A stretch of 64,000 nucleotides of DNA from Hydrogenophaga taeniospiralis CCUG 15921 (GCF_001592305.1 NZ_BCWR01000002.1:1-64000), one strand, 5' to 3'. Shown: positions 36,029 through 45,312, counted from the first letter of the stretch. Made by a program: numbers and translations. Notes: a model not told the origin generated them from the sequence alone.

Positions 36029-37408
36029 ATGCGCTACAGGTCTCAATCGGTTGCCTACTGGTATTTCGCCGTGGCCATGGTGCTGTTCGGGCTGCAGCTG
36101 GTGTTTGGCCTGCTGTCGGCCGCCAAGTACCTCGGCCCCGATCCGCTGCTGAACATCCTGCCGTTCGATGTGACCAAGGTGATCCACACCAACCTGCTGA
36201 TCGTGTGGGTGCTCACCGGCTTCATGGGCGCCACCTACTGGATGGTGCCCGACGAATCTCGTACCGAGCTCTACAGCACCAAACTCGCCTACGTGCAGCT
36301 GGGCCTCTGGACCCTGATGGGCGTGACCGCCGTGGTGGGCTACCTGTTCCGCTACGGCACCGGCAACAAGCTGCTGGAACAGCCCCTGCCGCACAAGATC
36401 GTCATCGTGATCTGCATGCTGATCTTTCTCTACAACATCGGCATGACGATCTGGCGCTCCAAACGCTTCACCACCACCGAGGGCGTTCTGGTGCTCGGCC
36501 TCGGCCTGGCCGCGCTGCTGTACCTGCCCGCGCTGCTGGAATACGAAAACTACACCGTGTCCATCTACTACCGCTGGTGGACGATCCACCTCTGGGTCGA
36601 GGGCGTGTGGGTGATGATCCAGGGCGGCTTCCTGGCCTACCTGCTGATCCGCCTGTCCGGCGCCGACCGCGAGGTGATGGAGAAGTGGCTCTACGTGATC
36701 GTGGGCCTGGTCTTCATCGCCGGCATCCTGGGCACGGCGCACCACTACTACTGGGTGGGCGTGCCGTCGTACTGGCTGCCCATCGGCGGCGTCTTCAGCG
36801 CGCTGGAACCTGCCGCGCTGGTGGGCATGGCCATGTTCGCGTATTCGGCCATGCGCCGCGCCGGCCTCTCGCACCCCAACACGCTGGCCTTGCACTGGAC
36901 CATCGGCAGCGCGCTGTTCACCCTGTTCGGGGCCGGCCTGCTGGGCCTGGCGCACACCTTCCCCGACGTCAACAAGTGGACCCACGGCACGCTGATCACC
37001 GCCATGCACGGCCACGCCGCCTTCTACGGCGCCTACGCCATGATCGTGCTCGCGATGATCACCTACGCCCTGCCGGCCATGGTGCCGGGGCGCAGCGAAC
37101 AGGGCAGCAGCCTCGGCTACTGGGCGTTCTGGATGCAGGTCGGCGGCATGTTCGGCATGACGCTGTCGTTCGCCACCGCCGGCATCGCGCAGGTCTACCT
37201 CGAACGCATCATGGGCATGGGCTACCTCGACGCGCAGCTGAAGATCCAGGTGCACTTCGTGATGCTGATCGCCACCGGCTCGCTGTTCGCGATCGGCGTG
37301 GGGCTGTTCATCTACGACTTCTTCCGCCATGCACCGCGCTTCGATGTCGAGACGGACCCCACTGCACCTCGCTCGCCCAAGGTCGAAGCCATCTTGTCAA
37401 CCCTGTGA
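36029..37408 (+). CDS. norB: NorB, nitric oxide reductase catalytic subunit
   Basis: The 459-residue, twelve-helix subunit reduces NO to N2O at a haem b3-FeB centre. Expected ligands are visible: H53 (haem b), H187 and the FeB glutamate E191 in WTIHLWVEGVW, H238-H239 in GTAHHYYWVG, E260 in SALEPAA, and H327/H329 in MHGHAAFYGAY. The length and ligands fit the cytochrome-c-dependent (cNor) type, not the quinol-oxidising qNor with its N-terminal extension. It overlaps norQ by GTGA. Confidence 0.95.
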   Translation: MRYRSQSVAYWYFAVAMVLFGLQLVFGLLSAAKYLGPDPLLNILPFDVTKVIHTNLLIVWVLTGFMGATYWMVPDESRTELYSTKLAYVQLGLWTLMGVTAVVGYLFRYGTGNKLLEQPLPHKIVIVICMLIFLYNIGMTIWRSKRFTTTEGVLVLGLGLAALLYLPALLEYENYTVSIYYRWWTIHLWVEGVWVMIQGGFLAYLLIRLSGADREVMEKWLYVIVGLVFIAGILGTAHHYYWVGVPSYWLPIGGVFSALEPAALVGMAMFAYSAMRRAGLSHPNTLALHWTIGSALFTLFGAGLLGLAHTFPDVNKWTHGTLITAMHGHAAFYGAYAMIVLAMITYALPAMVPGRSEQGSSLGYWAFWMQVGGMFGMTLSFATAGIAQVYLERIMGMGYLDAQLKIQVHFVMLIATGSLFAIGVGLFIYDFFRHAPRFDVETDPTAPRSPKVEAILSTL

Positions 37409-38250
37409 GTGACCCCTTGGCCGCTCCACTGCTCCACACCGTTGGCCCACTGGACGGATCAGATCGGTCGACCGCCGACGAGCCGTATTACCTGCCATCG
37501 GGTGCCGAGGTGGCCGTCTTCGAACACTGCCACGCCCTGCGGCTGGCCGTGATGCTCAAAGGCCCCACCGGCTGCGGCAAGACGCGTTTTGTTGAACACA
37601 TGGCCTGGAAGCTGCGGCGCCCCCTGATCACGATTTCCTGCCACGACGACCTGAGCGCCAGCGACCTGATCGGCCGTTTCCTGATCCGCCACGACGGCAC
37701 CACGTGGCAGGACGGCCCACTCACCCGCGCCGTGCGTGAGGGCGCCATCTGCTACCTAGACGAGGTGGTCGAAGCGCGGCAGGACACCATGGTGGTGCTG
37801 CATTCATTGACCGACCACCGCCGCATCCTGCCCATCGACAAGACGGGCGAAACGCTGGTGGCCGCGCCCGGCTTCCAGCTGGTCATTTCCTACAACCCGG
37901 GCTACCAGCGCATGCTGAAAGACCTCAAGCCCAGCACGCGGCAGCGCTTCTTGGCACTCGACTTCGACTTTCCCCCTGCCCCGCGCGAGGCGGCGATCAT
38001 CGAGAGCGAGTCCGGCGCCGACCACGCCACGGCCATGGCGCTGGTGTCGCTCGGGCATCGGCTGCGCGCGCTGCGCGACCGCGGCCTGGCCGAGGTGCCG
38101 AGCACCCGCTTGCTGATCGCTGCGGCTGCGCTGGTGGTCAGCGGCATCCCGATCCGGCAGGCCTGCCTCAGCGCGGTGGTGTCGCCGCTGTCAGACGACG
38201 AAGCGCTGGTGGGCGCGATGCGCGATCTGGTCGACGCCACATTTGTTTGA
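37405..38250 (+). CDS. norQ: NorQ, AAA+ ATPase for nitric oxide reductase activation
   Basis: The 281-residue MoxR-type AAA+ protein has Walker A KGPTGCGKTRF, Walker B AICYLDEVVEARQD, and the SYNPGYQ and STRQRF motifs. NorQ works with NorD to insert FeB into NorB. The GTG start overlaps the norB stop (GTGA), so translation is coupled. The length is near the family norm of 260-280 residues. Confidence 0.93.
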   Translation: MSDPLAAPLLHTVGPLDGSDRSTADEPYYLPSGAEVAVFEHCHALRLAVMLKGPTGCGKTRFVEHMAWKLRRPLITISCHDDLSASDLIGRFLIRHDGTTWQDGPLTRAVREGAICYLDEVVEARQDTMVVLHSLTDHRRILPIDKTGETLVAAPGFQLVISYNPGYQRMLKDLKPSTRQRFLALDFDFPPAPREAAIIESESGADHATAMALVSLGHRLRALRDRGLAEVPSTRLLIAAAALVVSGIPIRQACLSAVVSPLSDDEALVGAMRDLVDATFV

Positions 38251-38265
38251 TCGAGGCGCAGCCCC

Positions 38266-40298
38266 ATGGCCGAAGCCGAGGACGTGATCACCGACGTGGC
38301 CCGGCACGCCACCGTTTTCACGCAGGCCCTGTGGCGACGGCACCGGGCCCAGGCGCCCGCCCCGCCCCAGACCCTGCTGGCGGACGTGGCGCCGCGGCTG
38401 GACCTGCTGATCGAGGCGGTGTTCGGCACCTCGTACCGCTTGCGCACGGCGCAAACGCCGGCCCGCCCCACCCTGCTCGCCCAGACGTTCCAGCGCGAAG
38501 CCTTCCCGCGCGCGCGCGCCGCGCTGCCGGCCACCGATGGCCAGTGCATCTGGTTGCCACCCGACACCGGCCTCGCCGACGCCACGCTGGCCATGGACCG
38601 CTTTCGCACCCTGGCCCTGGTGCAGGCCATGCGGGCGAGCCGGGGCAGCGCCGCCGGCCCGGGCCCCGGTGCCTCGCCACTGGTGCTCGACCTCTACCTG
38701 TTGATCGAAGCCGTGGCGGCCGACGCGGCGCTGGCGCGGCTGTTGCCCGGCATGGCGAGGGCCTTGAACAGCCTGCGCAGCGCCGCGCTCGCGGCCCGCC
38801 CTCCTTTGTCGCAGTTCACCGCGTCGCGCCGCCCGCTGGAAGCCTGGGTGCGCGACTTGATCGCGCAGCCTTGCGAGGGGCCGAATGTGCACGCACCCAT
38901 CCACACGTCGCCGGAAGAATCGGCCTGCATCGCACACCTCCTCGCGGCCGAAATGGTCCGCGACCTACCCAGCGCCGGGCGCCTGGGCCCATCGCCCCTG
39001 TTCCGCGACAGCTGGACCGGCGAGCTGCGCCCGCCCGGCGCGGCCACGGGCTCACCGCTGGCGGGCAATGACGCGGTCGACAACGCCACCACCCGCGCGC
39101 CGCGCAGCGCACGCCTGACGCGCCGCCCCGAGGTGCGCGAAGGCACCGAGCAGGAAGATCAGAAGACGCCGGGCGCGTGGATGATCCCGCCCGACGTGCC
39201 GCACGAACAGGCCGAGGACCCGTTCGGTTTGCAGCGGCCCACCGATCGAGACCAGTCGGCGGGCGCCGACGAGTTCGCCGACCTGGTCTCGGAGCTGGCG
39301 CAGGCGCGGCTGGTCTGGACCCCGGGCCAGGCCCCGGAGGTGCTGCTCTCCGATGACCCGCCGGCCGTGCGGCCCCGACACACCAGCGCCACCGCATCCG
39401 ACAACCCGCAACAGTTCTGCTACCCCGAGTGGGACTGGCGGACAGCGGCCTACCGCCACCCCGGCGCCACGGTGCGGCTGCGCGAGGCACCGGCCGGCAC
39501 ACAGCGATGGGTGGACGACACCCTGGCCGCGCACCACGCGCTGCTCGGCGCCATCCGCCAGCGTTCGCGGCCCTGCGCCCGCAGCGCACGCTGCGGCGCC
39601 GCCAGACCGACGGCGACGACATCGACCTTGAAGCCTGCGTGGAAGGCCTGGCGAACCTGCGCGCCGGCTGGCCGATGGCCGACGACCTGTATTGCTCGCA
39701 GCAGCGCACCCGGCGAGACATGGCCATCCTGATCCTCATCGACGTCAGCGGCTCCACCGACGGCTGGATTTCGAACAGCCGGCGAGTCATCGACGTCGAG
39801 CGCGAGGCCCTGCTGCTGGTATGCATCGCCCTCGGGGCGATGGGCGAGCCCTTCGCGGTGCAGGCCTTCTCGGGCAACGGGCCCGCCGCCGTGAGCCTCT
39901 GGGACATCAAGCGCTTCGACGAGCCCTACAGCCCCGCCGTGGCGCTGCGCATCGCGGCCCTCGAACCCGATCAGTACACGCGCACCGGCGCCGCCCTGCG
40001 CCACGCCAGCGCCACGCTCATGCGCGAAGGCGCCACACACCGGTTGCTGCTACTCCTGTCCGACGGCAAACCCAACGACTGCGATGTCTACGAAGGCCGC
40101 TACGGCATCGAAGACACCCGCCAGGCCGTGACCGAAGCCAGGCTGCAGGGCATCTCGCCGTTCTGCCTGGCTGTGGACCGCCAGGCCGCCAGCTACCTGC
40201 CCGCCGTGTTTGGTGCTCAGCACCACGCCTTGCTGCAGACGCCGGCCTCGTTGCCCACCGTGTTGCTCGACTGGATGCAGCGGCTGGTGAAGTCGTGA
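38266..40298 (+). pseudogene. norD: norD with a single-base frameshift
   Basis: NorD pairs with NorQ in NO reductase maturation and carries a C-terminal von Willebrand A domain. The first part (ATG at 38266) reads normally to about 39562 (WVDDTLAAHHALLGAIRQR). The remainder, with the MIDAS-type DVSGSTDGW, LSDGKPNDCD and a natural end VLLDWMQRLVKS, continues in the next frame. One missing base, most simply a T in CGTTCGCG at 39562-39567, explains the break. A sequencing error or a recent inactivating mutation are both possible. If real, the cell would make a NorD without its VWA domain and NO reductase might be immature. Confidence 0.82.
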
Positions 40299-40318
40299 GC
40301 CTTTTTTGAAAGCCCCCC

Positions 40319-41017
40319 ATGCACACCTTCAAGATCTACCGCTACGACCCGGACCTCGACGCCAAGCCCACCATGCAGACGCTGGAGCTCGACGTCCACC
40401 CCGGCGATCGCATGTTGCTCGACGTGCTCATGCGCCTCAAGGCGCTGGACCCGAGCCTGTCGTTTCGGCGCTCCTGCCGTGAAGGCATCTGCGGCTCGGA
40501 CGCCATGAACATCAACGGCAAGAACGGACTGGCTTGCGTCACCAACATGAACACGCTGCCGCGCGTGGTGACGCTCAAACCCTTGCCAGGCCTGCCGGTG
40601 ATCCGCGATCTGATCGTCGACATGACCGGGTTTTTCAAGCAGTACCACTCGATCAGGCCCTTCCTCATCAACGAAGCGCCCGCCCCGGAGCGGGAACGCC
40701 TGCAGTCCACCGAGCAGCGCGAAGAGCTCAACGGGCTGTACGAATGCATCCTGTGTGCGTGCTGCTCATCGGCGTGTCCGAGCTTCTGGTGGAACCCGGA
40801 CAAATACGTCGGGCCGGCCGGCCTGTTGCAGGCCTACCGCTTTCTCGTCGACAGCCGCGACACGGCCACCGCCGAGCGGCTGGACTACCTCGACGACCCT
40901 TTTCGCCTGTTCCGATGCCGCTCGATCCTGAACTGCGTCGACGTGTGCCCTAAGGGCCTGCTGCCCGCGGGGGCCATCAGCAAGATCAAGACGATGATGG
41001 CGCGACGCAGCCTCTAG
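40319..41017 (+). CDS. Succinate dehydrogenase/fumarate reductase iron-sulfur protein, orphan
   Basis: The 232-residue protein has the SdhB/FrdB plan: a 2Fe-2S domain with SCREGICGSDAMNINGKNGLAC and a C-terminal domain with YECILCACCSSACPSFWW, RCRSILNCVDVCPKGL. All cluster cysteines are present. No flavoprotein or membrane subunit genes are nearby, and a complete sdh operon would be expected elsewhere, so this is probably a paralogue. It directly follows norD, which hints at a link with the nor locus or its transfer. Confidence 0.88.
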   Translation: MHTFKIYRYDPDLDAKPTMQTLELDVHPGDRMLLDVLMRLKALDPSLSFRRSCREGICGSDAMNINGKNGLACVTNMNTLPRVVTLKPLPGLPVIRDLIVDMTGFFKQYHSIRPFLINEAPAPERERLQSTEQREELNGLYECILCACCSSACPSFWWNPDKYVGPAGLLQAYRFLVDSRDTATAERLDYLDDPFRLFRCRSILNCVDVCPKGLLPAGAISKIKTMMARRSL

Positions 41018-41033
41018 CCTGCAGCCGCAGCTG

Positions 41034-41085
41034 TTGCGGCATAGCCGAGGGCTTCGGAGAGTGCGGCTGGCGGGAGTGGGGTCAT
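41034..41085 (-). pseudogene. modE relic (N-terminal fragment)
   Basis: From an ATG at 41085 the minus strand encodes MTPLPPAALSEALGYA, closely resembling the start of ModE at 34756 (MTPPPLHAALSEALGHA). Homology stops after about 17 codons, close to the end of the SdhB-like gene. DNA identity is substantial but not complete, so it is either an old duplication or what is left of a second modE that originally faced modABC. Confidence 0.6.
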
Positions 41086-41202
41086 CGGAAAGCTGTTTGG
41101 CGTGCAATGGTTGGCGAGGTGATCGCGGCTGTTGGGATTGGGACCACGAAAGCGCAAAGGTGTGCTGTCTGCAGCGCCCAACGCTCGATGCAGGTCGCTA
41201 CC

Positions 41203-41388
41203 TCATGTCTTTGCTCTCGCTTGACCGATGGCGAATGTGGCCTTGCGGATGAGGCCTGCATGGACGTCGTAAAGGCAGATCATCTTGATGCGCTCCAAGC
41301 CGCCAGGGGCGCACGTGGCCAGCCATGCTTCGAGATCGCGGCGGTTGTACACATCAAGTTGTTGCTGCATGACGCGCTCAACGGGGAT
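41203..41388 (-). pseudogene. SnoaL/NTF2-like fragment with internal deletion
   Basis: The frame encodes a typical NTF2-like start (IPVERVMQQQLDVYNRRDLEAWLATCAP) joined directly to a typical C-terminal end (LYDVHAGLIRKATFAIGQA). The roughly 60 residues that normally lie between them are absent. Family members are small alpha+beta barrels. The deletion would remove most of the cavity, so the gene is probably non-functional. Confidence 0.45.
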
Positions 41389-41434
41389 CTGCAGCGAACG
41401 GTCTTTTCGATGGAAGTCAGCATGAGCTTGCAAG

Positions 41435-41986
41435 TTATATGGCATTTGCCTTGCCGGAATATCTTTCAAGATATGCAACTGTTTCCGGCTTTAGATAGTT
41501 AACAATGCGCTTGAACTCAGCCACCGATTGCTCTGACCCTTCAGCATATAAAACTGCAAGCCATGTTGGCTCTATTGCCCTGCGATCAATCTCAATCTCA
41601 GATTTTAATGCCTTGTACATTCCTCTTACCAGCCGTGTGTTGCGTCCGACGTTGATAAGCTTTTCAGCCTGTCTAGCAGTCCCTTTAGGTGAGGTGCCAT
41701 ACAATACGCGTAAGTCGTCTATATTTCTACGCCAATTTTCTTGTAGCTCTTCGTCAGATTCTTCAGCGTCAATTGAATACATCAGAGCCAACGTATACCT
41801 TGGAACATCAAGCTTTTCGCTTAACGAATTTATGGTGCTTTTTATCAACTCAGCTGGAATATTTCTGCAAAATTTTGAACCCTCATAGAAAGCAATGGAT
41901 GAATCCATAACAACCCCGTTTAAACAACGAATTACATCTTCGATTGTTTTCGGTTTTTTTACAAACTCCTCTTCCACAAGCTCCAT
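41435..41986 (-). CDS. Hypothetical protein in AT-rich island
   Basis: This 183-residue soluble acidic protein has no signal peptide or membrane helix. It is probably all-helical (LIKSTINSLSEKLDVPRYTLALMYSIDAEESDEELQENWRRNI). No family was recognised. Its low GC content and the small acidic neighbours on the same strand resemble arrays of immunity-type or orphan effector-neutralising genes, but no toxin is present. It starts at the ATG at 41986 without an obvious ribosome site. Confidence 0.6.
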   Translation of the reverse strand: MELVEEEFVKKPKTIEDVIRCLNGVVMDSSIAFYEGSKFCRNIPAELIKSTINSLSEKLDVPRYTLALMYSIDAEESDEELQENWRRNIDDLRVLYGTSPKGTARQAEKLINVGRNTRLVRGMYKALKSEIEIDRRAIEPTWLAVLYAEGSEQSVAEFKRIVNYLKPETVAYLERYSGKANAI

Positions 41987-42122
41987 GATGCGCTCTTTTC
42001 ATACAACATTTAGCACAACGGCAGTTTGCAAGCAGTGCGATGTGGAATATTTTTCATAGCAAAACCACATAAACACTATTTGCAAAATATCTAGCCACAC
42101 AGTGGTGTGTTGCCGCGCTTTA

Positions 42123-42455
42123 TTATGCGTCTTTACCGTGAAATCGCTCCCACGCCAAGCTTTCAATTTTTCCCGTCAATTCTCGACCAGATTCATCTAG
42201 CAGCTTATACATTTCTTGATGGCAACTTATAGCGGCACTCCCCTCAAGTCCAAGAAGAACAGTATACAAAGCGTCAGTGAGCGCCTCAGATACAAGACTT
42301 TTTGTCATTTCAATTTGACGTGGACTAAAACCTGCAGCTTGCAGGCGCCCAACTCGGGATATATCCGAACTCTCGGAAAAGTAAGCCTTTTCGATGTACT
42401 CCTTGAGCTCCCAAAATTCTTGAACGAACAACTCAGGCGTCATGGTCTGCTCCAT
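42123..42455 (-). CDS. Small acidic hypothetical protein in AT-rich island
   Basis: The product of about 110 residues starts MEQTMTPELFVQEFWELKEYIEK and ends KIESLAWERFHGKDA. It is soluble and helical, and the pattern (LLGLEGSAAISCHQEMYKLLDESGRELTGK) is reminiscent of small immunity proteins, but I cannot name a family. It overlaps the end of the broken gene upstream by about 16 nt; the second ATG at 42443 is an alternative start. Confidence 0.6.
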   Translation of the reverse strand: MEQTMTPELFVQEFWELKEYIEKAYFSESSDISRVGRLQAAGFSPRQIEMTKSLVSEALTDALYTVLLGLEGSAAISCHQEMYKLLDESGRELTGKIESLAWERFHGKDA

Positions 42456-42809
42456 ATGATTGAAGGGTTGGGTGTCAACATCGCAGGCTTGCCTACTTCC
42501 TGAGTTTGGGGTTCGCTTTCCAAGAGATTGCTCCAATCTTCAGCCACTCCGAAGTCTTCAGTTGGTTGGTAGTAGCGCGTTAGTGCAAAGTCTCCCAACT
42601 CCTGAACATCGCCCGATGAGAGCAATGATTGCAACTGTGGAGAAAGCGGCCCCCCCTTCATATGGATCGCGGAGCGAGTGTCGATTCGTCTCGATAAAAG
42701 AGATCAATAGCTTGGATTCATCTTGTGTGAGTGCGAGCCGAAGCAACGGCGCTAGTTCGCGCTCGAATGAATCCGAGTCGAATACGAAGACTTTGTGCGA
42801 ATAGCTCAA
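42440..42809 (-). pseudogene. Hypothetical gene broken at a seven-base G-run
   Basis: Two overlapping minus-strand frames make one continuous protein if one G is removed from the run at 42650-42656. The first part (TTG start at 42809 with GGGAG upstream) reads SYSHKVFVFDSDSFERELAPLL to RDPYEGG. The second continues PLSPQLQSLLSSGDVQELGDFALTRYYQPTEDFGVAEDW. No family was recognised. The slip could be a sequencing error, a decayed gene or a phase-variable tract. Confidence 0.6.
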
Positions 42810-42898
42810 CCTGTGCTCCCGGACGCCTAACACCAAGCTCAGCCGCAGTTTGTACGTTGCTGAAGCAACTTACCAAGTGATTTACCACTACTTTGGAG

Positions 42899-43354
42899 CT
42901 AAACAGATTGATAATTGCTTACCCCAATATATCTATCGTAATTTTTCTTTTCCTCTTCTGTTTCGAGCCTACTTCTGGTAACTCTAATAGTAAATCCACC
43001 CCTCATACTCTCCTGGGAATCAATAACCATCCAATCAAAAACATCCTCAGGGTCAAATCCGATTCTTTTGCCAACGTGATGCCATTTTTCAAAACCTTCA
43101 GGAACTTCAAAGAATACACCTGAAAGCATATTTTCATCTTTATGAAATACCACTTCTGACAGCCACAAATAGAATAAGAAGTCATTCCCTTCTTCAGACA
43201 GATCAGGATCACGAAAACGTAATTTAGCCATATAGACTGGCTCTTCAGACCTCTTAACCAGCTCAACAAACTGATCTATCGTGTCAGCACACATAGCATG
43301 CGCTTCTTCGACCTCTGGATCGTTTTTGTGAATAGTTCGAAAAATTGGTTCCAT
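42899..43354 (-). CDS. DUF2314 domain protein
   Basis: The protein of about 151 residues shows the DUF2314 pattern: DPEVEEAHAMCADTIDQF, LWLSEV, then SGVFFEVPEGFEKWHHVGKRIGFDPEDVFDWMVI and a C-terminal GGFTIRVTRSRL. Members are small soluble proteins, often found among polymorphic-toxin immunity genes or alone; function unknown. The ATG at 43354 is used. A TTG at 43405 would add 17 residues, with no better ribosome site. Confidence 0.72.
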   Translation of the reverse strand: MEPIFRTIHKNDPEVEEAHAMCADTIDQFVELVKRSEEPVYMAKLRFRDPDLSEEGNDFLFYLWLSEVVFHKDENMLSGVFFEVPEGFEKWHHVGKRIGFDPEDVFDWMVIDSQESMRGGFTIRVTRSRLETEEEKKNYDRYIGVSNYQSV

Positions 43355-43688
43355 TTTTTCACTCAGCTTTGATGTAGACGACTCATCACCGAATATGCCC
43401 GGCAACTATCGGATAACGTGGCCACTGACAGCCAAAAAGTTCATTTGAAATCGTGGGCCCATCTTCTTATCATGGATAAGTATCCAGATACAACAAAACC
43501 GCCAAAGTCGCCGCCGCTGTCTTTGGGCTCCATGAGAGAAGCGACCTACTTCGACCAACCCGCCCGCCGCATGCACTATAGCCCGGTGCAGCCTTTCGGG
43601 TTCAGGTTCTCGTGTGCTTTGCCGTTTGAAGCCCTCCCAATTCTGGGTATCACCGAGCATGCGCCGCGACAGCCCAAGCCTTGATACA

Positions 43689-43715
43689 CTCGCTATTCCA
43701 TTTTGGGATAGCGAG
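43689..43715. promoter_or_regulatory. ModE-type operator upstream of modA
   Basis: The arms CTCGCTAT and ATAGCGAG are perfect inverted repeats separated by 11 bases. They match the CGCTAT...ATAGCG form of ModE boxes. The site ends 45 nt before the modA ATG, where bound ModE could block transcription when molybdate is plentiful. Confidence 0.7.
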
Positions 43716-43760
43716 CGCTCGCCGTCCTGCAACCGTCCCAGCAAACCGCCCGAGATCCCC

Positions 43761-44516
43761 ATGCGCCTACCCTCCCTTCCCCTCGCCGCCCTGCTCTTCG
43801 CCACGCTAGCCCACAGCGCCACCCAGGCCGCCGAAGCCCAGGTGGCGGTGGCGGCCAACTTCGCCGAGCCGATCAAGGCCATCGCTGCCGTGCTGGAAAA
43901 GACCACGGGGCACACGCTGAAGATTACGCTGGGCTCCACCGGCAAGCTCTATGCGCAGATCAGGAACGGCGCGCCGTTTGACCTGTTGCTGGCGGCCGAC
44001 GCCAAGACACCCGAGGCACTGGAGAAAGAGGGTTTGACGCAGCCGGGCAGCCGCTTCACCTACGCCACCGGCAAGCTGGTGCTGTGGTCGGCCAGCGCCA
44101 CCACGGTGGATGCGCGGGGCGACGTGCTCAAAAGCCCCGGCCTGGGCAAGGTGGCCCACGCTGCGCCCAAGCTGGCGCCCTACGGCGCGGCGGCGGTGCA
44201 GGCGATGGACCGGCTGGGCCTGAGCGCCGCGCTCGCGCCGAAGCTGGTGCAGGGCGAGAGCATCGGCCAGACCTACAGCTTCGTGCACACCGGCAACGCC
44301 GCGGTGGGCTTTGTGGCGATGTCGCAGGTGCTGGAGGGCGGGCGGCTCAAGGACGGCTCGATGTGGGTGGTGCCGCAGGCGCTCTACGACCCGATCCGGC
44401 AGGACGCAGTATTGCTCAAACGCGGTGCGGGCAATGAAGCGGCCCAGGCGCTGCTGGCGCTGCTCAAGAGCCCGAACGTCAAAGACCTGATCCGCTCGTA
44501 CGGCTATACGCCATGA
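43761..44516 (+). CDS. modA: ModA, periplasmic molybdate-binding protein
   Basis: The 251-residue protein has a signal peptide (residues 1-23) and the ModA fold: AQVAVAANFAEPIKAIAAVLEKTTGHTLKITLGSTGKLYAQIRNGAPFDLLLAADAKTPEALEKEG (beginning of the recognisable region). The oxyanion ligands are expected among the Ser and Thr residues of GSTGKLYAQ and in the QTYSFVHTGNAAVGFVAMSQ segment. It begins modABC and lies just after a ModE-type operator. A GC-rich repeat separates it from modB. Confidence 0.93.
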   Translation: MRLPSLPLAALLFATLAHSATQAAEAQVAVAANFAEPIKAIAAVLEKTTGHTLKITLGSTGKLYAQIRNGAPFDLLLAADAKTPEALEKEGLTQPGSRFTYATGKLVLWSASATTVDARGDVLKSPGLGKVAHAAPKLAPYGAAAVQAMDRLGLSAALAPKLVQGESIGQTYSFVHTGNAAVGFVAMSQVLEGGRLKDGSMWVVPQALYDPIRQDAVLLKRGAGNEAAQALLALLKSPNVKDLIRSYGYTP

Positions 44517-44595
44517 ACCACCCCCGCCGCGCTGCGCGCGACCCCCTCCAGGGGGCAACCCGATGCGCCCCGGCCAAGCCCGTTGCGCCGGGTTC
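44517..44595 (+). repeat. 3'-end GC-rich repeat, copy 8
   Basis: It starts immediately after the modA stop: ACCACCCCCGCCGCGCTGCG, CGCGACCCCCTCCAGGGGGC, then CCCCGGCCAAGCCCG and CTGGGG. It belongs to the same subtype as copies 9 and 11 (CCGCCGCGCTGCGCGCG). Confidence 0.85.
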
Positions 44596-44628
44596 TGGGG
44601 CAAACCACGCCTGCCAACATAGACCCCC

Positions 44629-45312
44629 ATGCTGCTGACCCCTGCCGATCTCCAGGCCATCGGGCTGACTTTGAAGGTCGCCACGCTGACCACGGCCATC
44701 CTGCTGCTGCTGGGTGTGCCACTGGCCTGGTGGCTGGCGCGCACGCGCTCGTGGCTCAAGACGCCGCTGGCCACGGTGGTGGCGCTGCCCATCGTGCTGC
44801 CGCCTTCTGTGCTGGGCTTCTACTTGCTGGTGGCCATGGGGCCGAACGGCCCGGTCGGCCAATGGACGCAGGCGCTTGGCCTGGGTCTGCTGCCCTTCAG
44901 CTTCACGGGCCTTGTGGTGGCCTCGGTGTTCTATTCGCTGCCGTTCATGGTGCAGCCGGTGCACAACGCCATGGAGGCCATGGGCAACCGCCCGCTGGAG
45001 GTGGCGGCCAGCCTGCGGGCTTCGCCGCTGGACACGTTTTTCAGCGTCGTGCTGCCGCTGTGCCGCCCCGGGCTGGTCACGGGCGTCATCATGAGCTTTG
45101 CCCACACGGTGGGCGAGTTCGGCGTGGTGCTCATGGTGGGTGGCAACATCCCGGGCGAAACGCGCGTGGCCTCGGTGCAGATCTACGATCACGTGGAGGC
45201 GCTGGAATACGGCGAGGCCCACCGCCTGGCCGCCGTGTTGCTGGTGTTTTCGTTTGCCGTGCTGCTGGCTTTGCAGCTCTACAACGCGCGCCGCCGCCGG
45301 AGTGCCTCATGA
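44629..45312 (+). CDS. modB: ModB, molybdate ABC transporter permease
   Basis: The 227-residue protein has five to six helices and the permease EAA-type loop [44 protein letters not shown] and [21 protein letters not shown] are typical of ModB. It ends in an ATGA overlap with modC. A copy of the repeat and about 35 nt separate it from modA. Confidence 0.93.
   Translation: MLLTPADLQAIGLTLKVATLTTAILLLLGVPLAWWLARTRSWLKTPLATVVALPIVLPPSVLGFYLLVAMGPNGPVGQWTQALGLGLLPFSFTGLVVASVFYSLPFMVQPVHNAMEAMGNRPLEVAASLRASPLDTFFSVVLPLCRPGLVTGVIMSFAHTVGEFGVVLMVGGNIPGETRVASVQIYDHVEALEYGEAHRLAAVLLVFSFAVLLALQLYNARRRRSAS

Larger units (their letters stand above)
41420..43690. other. AT-rich island with small minus-strand genes
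   Basis: Base composition drops sharply relative to both flanks and codon use changes (frequent AT-ending codons). All recognisable frames lie on the minus strand: a 183-residue unknown, a small acidic protein, a broken gene with a G-run, and a DUF2314 protein. A modE relic and a NTF2-like relic lie at the left side and modABC at the right. The layout suggests an acquired cassette; no integrase, transposase or flanking direct repeats were seen. Confidence 0.6.

Noticed and set aside
41107..41502. Plus-strand frame across the NTF2-like relic
   Set aside because: The opposite strand shows recognisable NTF2-like motifs; this frame shows none.
43406..43945. Minus-strand frame across the modA promoter
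   Set aside because: It would cover the ModE operator and the start of modA, and its composition changes abruptly at the island border.
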